Assembly (NCBI GenBank): GCA_023229245.1
Contig: JALNZU010000010.1
Location: 1-64,000 of the forward strand
Length of the DNA stretch: 64,000 nucleotides
DNA from: Bacteroidales bacterium
GTDB lineage: Bacteria; Bacteroidota; Bacteroidia; Bacteroidales; F082
Reading direction: 5' to 3'
Position 1 is the first letter of the stretch; every line of letters starts with the position of its first letter. A model generated the notes under the pieces. It saw nothing but the letters and a program-made list of their open reading frames with translations. It was not told where the DNA came from and made no database searches. Below, piece after piece: positions 18,392 to 27,584 of this stretch. Both the position numbers and the translations under genes were made by a program.

Positions 18392-19279
18392 TTAAAACGA
18401 GATAAACTCTTCCGGGTTTACGGGAGCGGCATTAAACCACAGCTCGAAATGCAGATGTGGTCCTGACGACAATTCCCCCGATTCGCCTAAGATTGCTACC
18501 GGCTCACCAGCCCTCACAAAATCGCCTTCACGTTTGAGCAATACTGAGTTATGCTTATACACTGAAAAGAAATTTCCTGTATGCTGTATGCCTATCACAT
18601 GACCTTTACCGGGGGTCCAGTCGGCAAAAACAACTGTTCCTTCAAGAGTTGATTTAATAGTTTCGTTGCTCTTAGCAACTATATCTACTCCAAAATGCTT
18701 TTGAACAGGATCAAAGCGATTGGTAATAATCCCTTTCAGCGGAACAAAAAAACTGGTTACTGCCATAGCCCGACGCTGGGCCTCAGGGATCAATGCAGCC
18801 TCCATATTTAAGTTGTATTTCTCAACACGTTCAAACTCAAGACGTAACAAACTATCTTCCAATGACTTCTTCCATGTGATAGTATCCACATTCACTGTTG
18901 TAGCACCTTTACTCTGGAGTACGGCATTCAGGCTATCATCGGCAAAATCATATCCATGTATGATGCGACTGATGTTTTCAAAAAAGCTTTGTTTTTGTCG
19001 TACCACAGTTTCAAGCGAATCGGTAGTACGCAATAAATTATATACCTGCCTGTCTAACTCAACATTGGTGTACCCTGGGATATATTCACGCAATGAAGTA
19101 AAAGCGATGATATAAGTAGTGATAAAGATCAAAAACACACTTAGGCTCACCAAGGTAACAAACACATTGAGACGGGTAAGCCGAAAGCTGATCTTTTCCT
19201 CAAAGCTTTCGTCATGAAAAATTACCAAACGGTATTTATCCCGGAATTTCAGATACCATTTTTTCTTCTTGCCTCTCAT
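18392..19279 (-). CDS. M23-family cell-wall peptidase
   Basis: This 295-residue protein has a basic cytoplasmic N-terminus, one membrane anchor (about residues 35-62), a helical linker (70-130) and a C-terminal LytM/M23 zinc peptidase domain. Catalytic landmarks are NRFDPVQKHFGVDI (first His and Asp), YKHNS, and SSGPHLHFELWFN (HLH). All expected metal ligands appear present, so it is probably active against peptidoglycan cross-links rather than a degenerate activator. It is a monocistronic gene divergent from porW. TAATTTTG on the minus strand at 19379-19372 is a plausible promoter. Confidence 0.9.
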   Translation of the reverse strand: MRGKKKKWYLKFRDKYRLVIFHDESFEEKISFRLTRLNVFVTLVSLSVFLIFITTYIIAFTSLREYIPGYTNVELDRQVYNLLRTTDSLETVVRQKQSFFENISRIIHGYDFADDSLNAVLQSKGATTVNVDTITWKKSLEDSLLRLEFERVEKYNLNMEAALIPEAQRRAMAVTSFFVPLKGIITNRFDPVQKHFGVDIVAKSNETIKSTLEGTVVFADWTPGKGHVIGIQHTGNFFSVYKHNSVLLKREGDFVRAGEPVAILGESGELSSGPHLHFELWFNAAPVNPEEFISF

Positions 19280-19464
19280 CTTGATACGAGATATTATTTT
19301 TGATTTGTAAAATCCGGAGAACGAATTAGTTGAAAAAATAAAAAATATTCACTCAACAAAAAATCTGATGGCAAAATTACAGAATATTCAGATCAGACCT
19401 GTTTTGAAGGCCATTTACTCTACAAACCTAATAGGATACTCATACAGTTTTCAGCCAAAATCCA

Positions 19465-19472
19465 TACTTTTG
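19465..19472 (+). promoter_or_regulatory. Promoter -7 element TACTTTTG for porW
   Basis: This exact TAnnTTTG match lies 66 bp upstream of the porW start, with a T-rich tract (19447-19451) near -33. It sits in the 259-bp divergent region between the M23 gene and porW. Confidence 0.5.
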
Positions 19473-19538
19473 TAGCAATAATAGCACTTGATAGTAATGC
19501 GGTGTTTATAAAATAATTACATTTCATGAGCGTTATCC

Positions 19539-22217
19539 ATGCCTAAGCAAATGAAAATCTCTGTTTTCGTGAAAAAATATATTCGTTTAGTTCTGCCTTT
19601 GGTAGTATTGATACCGCTTTTATTTCAGGCCTGCTCAACCAAAAAAAACACCTGGACCAGACGTGCCTATCACAATCTGACCAGCAGATACAATGTCTAT
19701 TGGAATGGGAATGAAAGCCTTAAAACCGGTTTGAGCGATTTACGCAAGTCAGTTATTGATAACTATTCACAAGTGCTCAGGGTATTCAATTATGGTACTG
19801 AGAGCGATGCATCCCGTTTGAATGCCGGTATGGAACGTGCCATAGAAAAAGGAGCTATCGGAGTACAAAAGCACTCAATGGTTTTCAACAAGAAGGAGCA
19901 GGTGAAATGGATAGACGACAGCTATCTGATGATGGGCAAGGCACATTTTTACAAACAGGATTATATCAGTGCCCGACGTACCTTTGATTTTGTTGCAAAA
20001 CAATACAGCTATAACGACATCACCCATACAGCCAATATGTGGCTTGCCCGCACCTATATGCAGATAGAGCAATTCGACAGAGCGTATTCATTATTGGAAA
20101 CTTTGATCGTCAAACGCAGCGAGATAGCAATGCCTTTAGAAGTACAACGCCAACTTTCGTTGGTAATAGCCGATTACCATATCATTCAGAAAAATTACTT
20201 AGCCGCCATACCTTATCTCGAACGAGGTATTAACGAGACAAATGATAAACACCTAAAAACCAGGGCACTATTCATTTTGGCACAGATCTATTTGATTGAA
20301 AATAACTTAACAGAAGCAGTAAACTATTTCTCACAGGTTATCCGTCGTAATCCACCGTTCGATATGGCTTTTGAAGCCCGTATCAATATTGCCATGGCCT
20401 ATGACAGAGAATCGGATGACAGCAAACACATAGTCAAGACATTGCTGAAGATGCTTAAAGACGAAAAAAACACCGATTATAAAGACAGGATTTACTATGC
20501 TCTGGCCGAAATAGCATTGAAAGACGGAGAGCAGGATCAGGCTATGGAATATCTTGCACTTTCGGTTTCTTCTAGTACCAAAAACAAACAACAGCAAGCC
20601 ACTTCTTCGCTTATTCTGGCCGATATGTTCTTCGATCGCAACGAATATGAGCCTTCACAAGCCTATTATGATACAGCTGTAAGTGCTTTGCCCCGTAATT
20701 ATCCGGGCTATGACAGTATCCGAGGCAAGTCAATCATCCTAAACGACTTAGTTGAACAACTCTCAACTATTCAACTTCAGGACAGCTTGTTGAAGTTAGC
20801 CTATATGGATTCGACGGCCCGCAACAAGATCATTGATAATATCATCAAAGCAATTGTTGAAGAAGAGAAACGCAGAGCCGAAGAAGAAAGGGAGATGGAG
20901 CGCAATGTGTTGATGGCCAACTTAACCGGTGGAGGCGACAGGGGCTATAATACAGAGCAGTCAAGAGAGTGGTATTTTTATAATCCCAACACCTTAAGTT
21001 TTGGATATACCGAGTTTCTCCGCAAATGGGGACGCAGAAAATTAGAGGATAACTGGCGTATCAGCGACCGGCAAAGCATCTCTTTCGAGACTATGGAAAG
21101 TGTTGCCCTTGACGGCAGCGCCCCAGGATCAGAGAGCGACTCTGCTGCGGTAGCCTACACTGAAAAAGACAGGGGATACTATCTGCAACATATTCCGCTT
21201 ACACCTGAAGCGCAGGAAGCATCATTAGCAATGATAGAAGAAGCACTGAATAATGCAGGATACATCTATAAGGAACGACTATCCGATTATCCTCGTTCCA
21301 TCAATCAATATCTGAACCTGAACGAACGGTTTCCTGAAAGCGAGTTCACTCTTCAAAGCTGGTATGCCTTGTATAAGATGTACAGTGATGAAGAAGAAAT
21401 GGATAAAGCATTTCGATATAAGCAGCTGATATTGGAGCAGTTCCCTAACACTGATTATGCCAGAGTGTTAGAAGATCCGGAATATTTCATCAAAAAAGCT
21501 GCTACTGCCGGTGAATCGCTTGCCTTATATGAACAAACCTTTGAAGCATATCGCAACGAGCAGTATTTCAGAGTGTTGATGAATGCAAACCGCGCCAGAA
21601 CCTTGTTTGCAGATGATGTGGACCTCATCCCCCGATTCGACTTTTTGCGTGCGATAGCCAAAGGACAAATAGAGGTGGTTGATTCAATGGCTCTGGCACT
21701 GAACACGCTTTTAAAAGAATATCCCACCAGCTCGGTAGCGCCTTTAGCAAGTGCAATCCTTCAAAACATGAATAAAGAGTTCAATATGAATATCGAGATC
21801 CCGGTTTTGGAAGGAGATTCTGTAGTAGCCGAACAGCCCGTTTCACCATATGAGTATGAAGCTACAGCCAAACATTTAGTGATGATATTGGCATCTAACG
21901 AGACAGTACGCATTGATCCGTTCAGGATCAGGCTCTCGGATTTTAACAACAAAAATTTTAAAAGTGCCCAGTTGATGATCAAAAGTCTTCAACTGAATGA
22001 GGCTTTTACATTATTGACAGTAGGGAACTTTGATAATGCCCGCACTGCTCTGGCATATGGAAATGCGGTAGCCGAATCGGATTATGTGATTGGAGGAATG
22101 GATACCACCGATTATAAAATATATCCAATCTCTTTGACCAATTATCCTGTCTTTTACCGGTTAAAAGACTTAACGGAATACGAAAGCTTTTTGAAAGAAT
22201 TTTATATAGTCCCATAA
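19539..22217 (+). CDS. porW: Type IX secretion TPR lipoprotein PorW/SprE
   Basis: This 892-residue lipoprotein has an N-terminal hydrophobic segment followed by LLFQACSTKK, with lipidated Cys32 (Cys28 if the start is the internal ATG at 19551). The signature TRRAYHNLTSRYNVYWNGNESL right after the lipobox identifies the PorW/SprE family, an essential T9SS component that stabilises or connects the ring and the outer-membrane translocon. The middle (about 100-400) consists of TPR-like helical repeats, then a linker with acidic and basic runs (EEEKRRAEEEREMERN), and a second TPR region (about 560-720). It heads a run with bactofilin and atpZ. Confidence 0.92.
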   Translation: MPKQMKISVFVKKYIRLVLPLVVLIPLLFQACSTKKNTWTRRAYHNLTSRYNVYWNGNESLKTGLSDLRKSVIDNYSQVLRVFNYGTESDASRLNAGMERAIEKGAIGVQKHSMVFNKKEQVKWIDDSYLMMGKAHFYKQDYISARRTFDFVAKQYSYNDITHTANMWLARTYMQIEQFDRAYSLLETLIVKRSEIAMPLEVQRQLSLVIADYHIIQKNYLAAIPYLERGINETNDKHLKTRALFILAQIYLIENNLTEAVNYFSQVIRRNPPFDMAFEARINIAMAYDRESDDSKHIVKTLLKMLKDEKNTDYKDRIYYALAEIALKDGEQDQAMEYLALSVSSSTKNKQQQATSSLILADMFFDRNEYEPSQAYYDTAVSALPRNYPGYDSIRGKSIILNDLVEQLSTIQLQDSLLKLAYMDSTARNKIIDNIIKAIVEEEKRRAEEEREMERNVLMANLTGGGDRGYNTEQSREWYFYNPNTLSFGYTEFLRKWGRRKLEDNWRISDRQSISFETMESVALDGSAPGSESDSAAVAYTEKDRGYYLQHIPLTPEAQEASLAMIEEALNNAGYIYKERLSDYPRSINQYLNLNERFPESEFTLQSWYALYKMYSDEEEMDKAFRYKQLILEQFPNTDYARVLEDPEYFIKKAATAGESLALYEQTFEAYRNEQYFRVLMNANRARTLFADDVDLIPRFDFLRAIAKGQIEVVDSMALALNTLLKEYPTSSVAPLASAILQNMNKEFNMNIEIPVLEGDSVVAEQPVSPYEYEATAKHLVMILASNETVRIDPFRIRLSDFNNKNFKSAQLMIKSLQLNEAFTLLTVGNFDNARTALAYGNAVAESDYVIGGMDTTDYKIYPISLTNYPVFYRLKDLTEYESFLKEFYIVP

Positions 22218-22245
22218 TCAAATCCAAGTGAAAAAGTATAAATCT

Positions 22246-22608
22246 ATGGCTAACGAATCATCTGCACGAAACATAGTCGGACAAGGAACTACTATTAAAG
22301 GTGATATAGAGTTAAACGGTGATTTTAGAATTGACGGTCAGATTACCGGCTCCATAAAATCCGGTGGAAAGATCGTAGTGGGTACTACCGGAGAAGTATT
22401 AGGCGATATACATTGTCAGACTGCTGATATCTCAGGACATATCAAAGGTGTGCTCAAAGCAAATGAATTAGTTTCTTTGAAAGCTGATAGTCTGTTTGAA
22501 GGCGAACTATATACCGCACGTATTTCAATAGAGGTAGGCGCCAAATTCAACGGCAAATGCCAGATGACCGAAGACACAAATCAAGGGCATGAAAGAAAAA
22601 AAACATGA
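22246..22608 (+). CDS. Bactofilin (polymer-forming cytoskeletal protein)
   Basis: I start at ATG 22246 (MANESSARN); a GTG 18 bp upstream extends the frame. This 120-residue protein is a short right-handed beta-helix (DUF583), with hydrophobic positions repeating every 5-6 residues through TIKGDIELNGDFRIDGQITGSIKSGGKIVVG. Bactofilins self-assemble into membrane-associated filaments that position wall enzymes. It starts 28 bp after porW and overlaps the AtpZ gene by 20 bp, so the three genes are probably co-expressed. Confidence 0.9.
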   Translation: MANESSARNIVGQGTTIKGDIELNGDFRIDGQITGSIKSGGKIVVGTTGEVLGDIHCQTADISGHIKGVLKANELVSLKADSLFEGELYTARISIEVGAKFNGKCQMTEDTNQGHERKKT

Positions 22609-22831
22609 TAAATCTTCTAAGATCGGTCAAAGCCTGCAAACCTATGCCAAGTATTCTTCATTAGCTTTTCAAATGTTAGGTATAGTGTTGGGAGGCGTGT
22701 TAGGTGGCAGATGGTTGGATAAAAAAATTGGCTGGGATTATCCAATCATGACACTCATTTTAAGTATATTATCTGTTTCATTAGCAGTTTATTATGCCAT
22801 CAAAGATTTTCTTAGAAAACCCAAACCATGA
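22589..22831 (+). CDS. atpZ: AtpZ-like F0F1 ATPase-associated membrane protein
   Basis: This 80-residue protein has two transmembrane helices (about residues 24-41 and 50-70) and the AtpZ signature YSSLAFQMLGIVLGGVLGGRWLDKKIG. AtpZ/AtpI proteins assist c-ring assembly or cation supply of the F-type ATP synthase. It overlaps bactofilin at its start and the next gene at its stop (ATGA). The ATP synthase structural genes that usually follow in this lineage are absent; folE comes next. Confidence 0.85.
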   Translation: MKEKKHDKSSKIGQSLQTYAKYSSLAFQMLGIVLGGVLGGRWLDKKIGWDYPIMTLILSILSVSLAVYYAIKDFLRKPKP

Positions 22832-23259
22832 AAAAAATTAAACCTTTTTCAGTGCGTCTGGCGCTGATCACATTATTGTTAGCCATTCTTAGTGGTTTGA
22901 CTTTTTATTATCTTCCTGCACAGTATCAAACACGGGCATGGCCGTTCTTACTAACATTCTTGTTTGTAACAAATATCATCCTCTTCACCCTTTTTCTGAA
23001 AGTGTATCAAAAGAAGACAAGCAGCTATGCCAATTATTTTATGATGGCAACGGTGATCAAGCTGTTGGTATATCTAACTATCATCATAGTGTATCTTATT
23101 TATCATCCAGAAGAAGCCAAAGCATTTTTGCTTTCGTTTCTTGTGTATTACTTAGTGTTTACCTTTGTAGAGGTCAGGTCGGTATTAAAGATACATAAGG
23201 AATATGTGGAAGAGACCAAGAGAGATAACTCTAAAAAATCCTCACATCTTTTAAACTAA
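22828..23259 (+). CDS. Small membrane protein, AtpI-like position, function unknown
   Basis: This 143-residue protein has about four hydrophobic helices (near residues 10-28, 38-57, 70-92, 98-118) and a charged C-terminal tail (HKEYVEETKRDNSKKSS). I do not recognise a domain with confidence. The position directly after atpZ with a 4-bp overlap, and the four-helix layout, are what an AtpI-like F0 assembly protein would have. Elsewhere the next gene would be atpB; here the transcript seems to end and folE begins after 86 bp. Confidence 0.65.
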   Translation: MKKIKPFSVRLALITLLLAILSGLTFYYLPAQYQTRAWPFLLTFLFVTNIILFTLFLKVYQKKTSSYANYFMMATVIKLLVYLTIIIVYLIYHPEEAKAFLLSFLVYYLVFTFVEVRSVLKIHKEYVEETKRDNSKKSSHLLN

Positions 23260-23345
23260 TTCCAAACAGTGCCTTATTTTTGCCGGCCATTATTTATTTT
23301 TTTGTAGTGAATATTCAGTAAACTTTATAATCAGTACTTGATTCT

Positions 23346-23966
23346 ATGACTGTAAAAGCAAATAAGATGATGGATTACGAGCGCATTGAATCGTATGATC
23401 CACAAAAGATTGATGAACTTGCCAAACATTATCAGGCTATATTGCGTCTCATTGGTGAGGATCCTTTTCGTGAAGGATTACTTGATACGCCGGTTCGTGT
23501 AGCCAAATCCATGCAGTTTTTAACACAAGGGTATGACCAAGACCCAAAACAGATACTGCTTTCAGCCAAGTTTAAGGAAGACTATCGCGAGATGGTTATT
23601 GTAAAAGATATTGAGATTTTCTCGCTTTGTGAGCATCATCTAATACCTTTTATTGGCAAGGCTCATGTAGGCTATATTCCAAACGGTTATATCACCGGTT
23701 TGAGTAAGATTGCACGGGTAGTTGAAGCGTATGCCCGTCGTTTACAGGTACAGGAGCGGCTTACTACCCAGATCAAAGAAGCCATACACGAAACGCTTCA
23801 TCCTCTGGGTGTAGCCGTTGTGATCGAAGCACGCCATTTGTGCATGTCGATGAGGGGAGTACAAAAACACAGCTCGGTAACAACTACCAGCGATTTCATA
23901 GGTGCGTTTGAACGCGTACAAACCCGAGCTGAGTTTATTAGTCTGATCAAATCAAATTTACACTGA
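23346..23966 (+). CDS. folE: GTP cyclohydrolase I
   Basis: This 206-residue cytoplasmic enzyme converts GTP to dihydroneopterin triphosphate, the first step of tetrahydrofolate (and pterin) synthesis. Zinc ligands are in IFSLCEHHLIPFIGKAHVGYIP and in ARHLCMSMRGVQKHSSVTTT. The GLSKIARVVEAYARRLQVQERLT helix is also typical. The start at 23346 is taken; ATG 23367 is an alternative. TATTTTTG at 23275-23282 is a possible promoter. folC, the last folate step, lies at the other end of the window. Confidence 0.95.
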   Translation: MTVKANKMMDYERIESYDPQKIDELAKHYQAILRLIGEDPFREGLLDTPVRVAKSMQFLTQGYDQDPKQILLSAKFKEDYREMVIVKDIEIFSLCEHHLIPFIGKAHVGYIPNGYITGLSKIARVVEAYARRLQVQERLTTQIKEAIHETLHPLGVAVVIEARHLCMSMRGVQKHSSVTTTSDFIGAFERVQTRAEFISLIKSNLH

Positions 23967-24106
23967 TTCTTACAGGCATCATTGTGTCGTACTACACTTC
24001 TCATCTGGTTAGTTAGATATCTCATACACAGCTGTTATCACTATCCGACCTATAAAATTTATCAGGATATGCAACCCCAGCCTATTTAAATTCATCGTTT
24101 TATTAG

Positions 24107-24114
24107 TATTTTTG
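24107..24114 (+). promoter_or_regulatory. Promoter -7 element TATTTTTG for fabD
   Basis: This exact TAnnTTTG match lies 72 bp upstream of fabD. It is the only feature recognised in the 220-bp gap after folE. Confidence 0.4.
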
Positions 24115-24186
24115 CAGCCCTAAAATTTCAGCTCAAATAATACGCATGCCAATTAGGTCAATACATAAAACTATATCAACGACAAT

Positions 24187-25071
24187 ATGAAAGCATATGT
24201 TTTTCCTGGTCAGGGTTCCCAGTTTGTGGGTATGGGAAAGGATTTGTTTGATACCACTGCAAAAGCCCGGGAGTTATTCCAGAGAGCCAATACTATCTTA
24301 AAATTCAAGATCACTGATCTGATGTTTGATGGTACTGATGAAGACCTTCGTCAAACTAAGGTTACACAACCGGCGATTTTTTTGCATTCGGTTATTTTAG
24401 CACTTTCCATGGGTGAGGATTTCAAGCCTGATATGGTAGCAGGCCATTCCTTAGGCGAGTTTTCGGCCTTGGTTGCCAACAAAACTCTTAGCTTTGAAGA
24501 CGGACTCAAATTAGTATATAAGCGAGCTGTTGCCATGCAGGAAGCTTGCGATTTAGTGCCAGGAACCATGGCTGCCGTCATAGGGCTTGAAGACAAAGTG
24601 GTTGAGCAGGTATGTACCTCCATTAAAGATGAGGTCGTTGTGCCAGCCAACTATAACACACAAGGACAATTAGTCATCTCCGGCACTGAGAAAGGTGTAG
24701 CCATTGCCTGTGAAAAACTTTTAGAAGCCGGAGCCAGACGAGCAATGCCATTGAAAGTCGGAGGAGCATTTCACTCACCCTTGATGGAACCCGCACGCAT
24801 TGAATTGGCAGAAGCCATACATGCCACTAAATTCAATAAAGGCTTGTGTCCTATCTATCAAAACACTACAGGACAATCGGTTACTGATCCTGAAATCATA
24901 AAGACCAATTTGATCGCACAACTCACCTCACCGGTCAGATGGACACAGATCATGAATAATATGATAGCTGCCGGGGCTCGAACTATCGTTGAAGTAGGTC
25001 CGGGTACTGTCTTACAAGGTCTATTTAAAAAAGTTGATCGCAACATAGTTACTTTGAGTGCGTCGTTGTAG
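24187..25071 (+). CDS. fabD: Malonyl-CoA:ACP transacylase
   Basis: This 294-residue enzyme loads malonyl groups onto acyl carrier protein for fatty-acid elongation. The opening YVFPGQGSQFVGMGKDL, the nucleophile motif GHSLGEFSAL (Ser about residue 88) and the catalytic His in GAFHSPLM (about residue 197) are all present. Its length is standard. It stands alone here, convergent with cinA (46 bp between stops), not in a fab cluster. Confidence 0.95.
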   Translation: MKAYVFPGQGSQFVGMGKDLFDTTAKARELFQRANTILKFKITDLMFDGTDEDLRQTKVTQPAIFLHSVILALSMGEDFKPDMVAGHSLGEFSALVANKTLSFEDGLKLVYKRAVAMQEACDLVPGTMAAVIGLEDKVVEQVCTSIKDEVVVPANYNTQGQLVISGTEKGVAIACEKLLEAGARRAMPLKVGGAFHSPLMEPARIELAEAIHATKFNKGLCPIYQNTTGQSVTDPEIIKTNLIAQLTSPVRWTQIMNNMIAAGARTIVEVGPGTVLQGLFKKVDRNIVTLSASL

Positions 25072-25117
25072 AAAAACTCATCAATCAGGTCTATCCAGGA
25101 TCAATTCTAGTACAAGA

Positions 25118-26383
25118 TCAGTCTTTCTTTACGAGTTCAAGCCTCAGCATATTCAAAGCTGCTAAGGCTGCTCTGCGTATATTGACCATTCGCAGATCGC
25201 CAAGATGAAAGATACTAGATTGTACTCCGGTTTTGTCAGCAACAGCAATCCAAACAGTACCTACTGGCTTTCCTGCTGTACCACCGTCAGGGCCTGCTAT
25301 ACCTGTTACTGCAACAGCAAAATCAGTTTCAAAGCGTTTGCGTAATCCTATAGCCATAGCCTCAGCTACTTGTTGGCTAACCGCACCGTATTGCAGCAAC
25401 ATGATTTGAGGAACACCAAGCAAAGCAGTTTTTATCTCATTGGCATAGGCTACTACACTCCCCTTAAAATAGGTCGAGCTACCGACTATACTCGTCAATA
25501 AATGAGCTATATAGCCTCCGGTACAACTTTCGGCTGTAGCAACAGTTTTGCCCTGCCTGCTAAGTAAACTACTTACCACCTCTTCCAAACTTTGATTGTC
25601 GTATCCGTAAATAAATTCGGGTATCAGCTGTTGCAAGCCGGCTACCAGATTATTCAATTCATGCCTGACTTTTTCTTTATCAGAGTCTTGTCCACCAATA
25701 CGTAATCTGACAATACCCGGCTGAGGCAGATAGGCAAGCCGGAAATTTGATGGGAGCTGCTGTTCCCATTCACGGATGCGATCAGCCAGAAAAGATTCGC
25801 CAACACCAGTAGTCATCACAGTCTTAAACAAATAGGAGGAAACATTAAACCTGCTTTTTATGGTTGGAAGCAGTTGTTTTTCAAACATTGGTTTCATTTC
25901 AAAAGGAACGCCCGGCATAGAAACGATGATACTGTCCTGATACTCAAACCACATACCCGACGCAGTCCCATTTTGGTTTGCTATAGTCGTACAATTGGAT
26001 GGCAACATGGCTTGTAACCGGTTTCGTTCTGTTAGCGGAAAGCCTCTGCGTGAAAAAAGAGCTACAATCTGATCATAAGCTTGTTGATTAAACACCAACG
26101 GCACATCAAAGAAACTGCATAAAGCTGTTTTGGTAATATCATCTGATGTAGGGCCTAAGCCACCGGTAAGGAAGATAAACTGCGAGCGATCCAATGCATT
26201 ATGTAATGCCTGATGAATAGCTTCTTCCGTATCGCCAACAGTAGTGATCCAATGCAATGAAATACCGTTGAGAAAAAGCTGCTCTCCCATCCAGGCAGCA
26301 TTGCTGTTGACAACCTGACCTATCAATAGCTCATCACCAATAGAAATGATCTCGGCTCGGTTAATTTTGTGTGATACAGTCAT
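25118..26383 (-). CDS. cinA: CinA-like competence/damage-inducible protein
   Basis: This two-domain protein has an N-terminal molybdopterin-binding-like COG1058 domain (EIISIGDELLIGQVVNSNAAWMGEQL, then LTGGLGPTSDD, typical of ADP-ribose/NAD-derivative pyrophosphatases) and a C-terminal CinA/PncC domain (TVATAESCTGGYIAHLLTSIVGSS, nicotinamide-nucleotide amidase signature). I start at 26383 (MTVSHKINRAEI); a longer in-frame ATG at 26464 lies inside the promoter (TAAATTTG on the minus strand at 26469-26462). Likely role: NAD salvage and clean-up of pyridine nucleotides. It is divergent from the nucleoside phosphorylase. Confidence 0.92.
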   Translation of the reverse strand: MTVSHKINRAEIISIGDELLIGQVVNSNAAWMGEQLFLNGISLHWITTVGDTEEAIHQALHNALDRSQFIFLTGGLGPTSDDITKTALCSFFDVPLVFNQQAYDQIVALFSRRGFPLTERNRLQAMLPSNCTTIANQNGTASGMWFEYQDSIIVSMPGVPFEMKPMFEKQLLPTIKSRFNVSSYLFKTVMTTGVGESFLADRIREWEQQLPSNFRLAYLPQPGIVRLRIGGQDSDKEKVRHELNNLVAGLQQLIPEFIYGYDNQSLEEVVSSLLSRQGKTVATAESCTGGYIAHLLTSIVGSSTYFKGSVVAYANEIKTALLGVPQIMLLQYGAVSQQVAEAMAIGLRKRFETDFAVAVTGIAGPDGGTAGKPVGTVWIAVADKTGVQSSIFHLGDLRMVNIRRAALAALNMLRLELVKKD

Positions 26384-26461
26384 ATGTTTGATTCCTTTTT
26401 TTGATACACCCAACATAATAAATAGAGCTGATTTGTGTTGACATACATTATCTGCTGGCTG

Positions 26462-26469
26462 CAAATTTA
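26462..26469 (-). promoter_or_regulatory. Promoter -7 element TAAATTTG for cinA
   Basis: This exact TAnnTTTG match is on the minus strand, with CAA triplets (TTG on the minus strand) at 26482-26487 near -33. It gives a leader of about 70 nt to the chosen cinA start and excludes the longer start at 26464. Confidence 0.5.
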
Positions 26470-26541
26470 TAAGGATTCATACAACAATTTTCCTATATCT
26501 CTTTCTTTAACATATCTTGAAATCCACAAAACAGAAAATTG

Positions 26542-26549
26542 TATCTTTG
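26542..26549 (+). promoter_or_regulatory. Promoter TTGA-21-TATCTTTG for the nucleoside phosphorylase
   Basis: TATCTTTG matches TAnnTTTG exactly. TTGA at 26517-26520 gives a -33 element with a 21-nt spacer. It overlaps an upstream ATG at 26539, so translation must start at 26575. Confidence 0.6.
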
Positions 26550-26574
26550 CTGGTTTTCAGAAACATATCAAAAA

Positions 26575-27462
26575 ATGCCAATAAACAGTAAAAAAATACC
26601 TGCATCTCAATTAGTTTTAAACCAAGATGGTTCGGTTTATCATTTAAACCTCTTGCCTGATCAGATAGCCGACACCATTATTTTAGTTGGTGATCCTGGT
26701 AGAGTAGCTCGTATCTCTAACTATTTCGATCGCATCGAATTAAAAGCATCCAATCGTGAGATGAACACTCATACAGGCTTTTACAAAGGCCGGCGTCTGA
26801 CTGTATTGTCAACTGGTATGGGGACTGACAATATAGAGATCGTATTGAATGAATTAGATGCCTTAGTAAATATTGACCTGAAAAATCGCCAAAGGAATAT
26901 AGCCCATCGTCGATTGCAGCTTATCCGATTAGGTACTTCTGGAGCGTTACAGGCTGATATAGCTGTAGGCGAAAGCTATGTAGCCGGAGCTTATGCCTTG
27001 GGATTAGACGGCCTGTTATATTTTTATGACAAAGCTGAGGATTTTATTGAACAGGATATGACTCAGGCTTTTATGCAGCACACCCACTGGAGCGAGAAAC
27101 TCCCAACCCCCTATATCATCAAAGCATCTGATCAATTATTAGAAAAGCTCGCCTATGATTATCGCCAGGGAATCACAGCTACAGCTCCAGGTTTTTATGC
27201 CCCGCAGGGAAGATCGCTCCGGCTGAAAGTTGCCAATCCAAAATTGAATCAACGTATTGAATCATTTCAATATCAAGGGAAAAATATTTTAAACTTTGAA
27301 ATGGAATCCTCTGCCTTGTATGGGTTGAGTAAAATGATGGGACACGATGCCCTCACTATCAATCTGATCATTGCCAATAGAGTGTCGGAACGTTTCACAA
27401 GCGATTATACTCCCTTCATGGAAAAACTGATACAAACCACTCTCGACAGATTAGTTTCGTGA
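26575..27462 (+). CDS. Nucleoside phosphorylase, uridine phosphorylase-like
   Basis: This 295-residue cytoplasmic enzyme of the PNP/UDP phosphorylase family releases ribose-1-phosphate from a nucleoside for salvage. Motifs: ILVGDPGRVARIS (phosphate binding), STGMGTDNIEIVLNEL, LIRLGTSGALQ, and NFEMESSALYGLSKMMGH (ribose and base contacts). The start at 26575 (MPINSKK) is fixed by the promoter at 26542. Uridine is the best guess from overall similarity; purine nucleosides remain possible. Confidence 0.87.
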   Translation: MPINSKKIPASQLVLNQDGSVYHLNLLPDQIADTIILVGDPGRVARISNYFDRIELKASNREMNTHTGFYKGRRLTVLSTGMGTDNIEIVLNELDALVNIDLKNRQRNIAHRRLQLIRLGTSGALQADIAVGESYVAGAYALGLDGLLYFYDKAEDFIEQDMTQAFMQHTHWSEKLPTPYIIKASDQLLEKLAYDYRQGITATAPGFYAPQGRSLRLKVANPKLNQRIESFQYQGKNILNFEMESSALYGLSKMMGHDALTINLIIANRVSERFTSDYTPFMEKLIQTTLDRLVS

Positions 27463-27584
27463 CGGATTGCACTAACTAAGCACAAATCTCTTTTTGACAG
27501 ATTGGGAATTTATTTCAATGACTATGTTCATATTCACTTTTCTTCTTCCTACATTTGCTTGTTGATCGTTAAACCTAATCGCAT

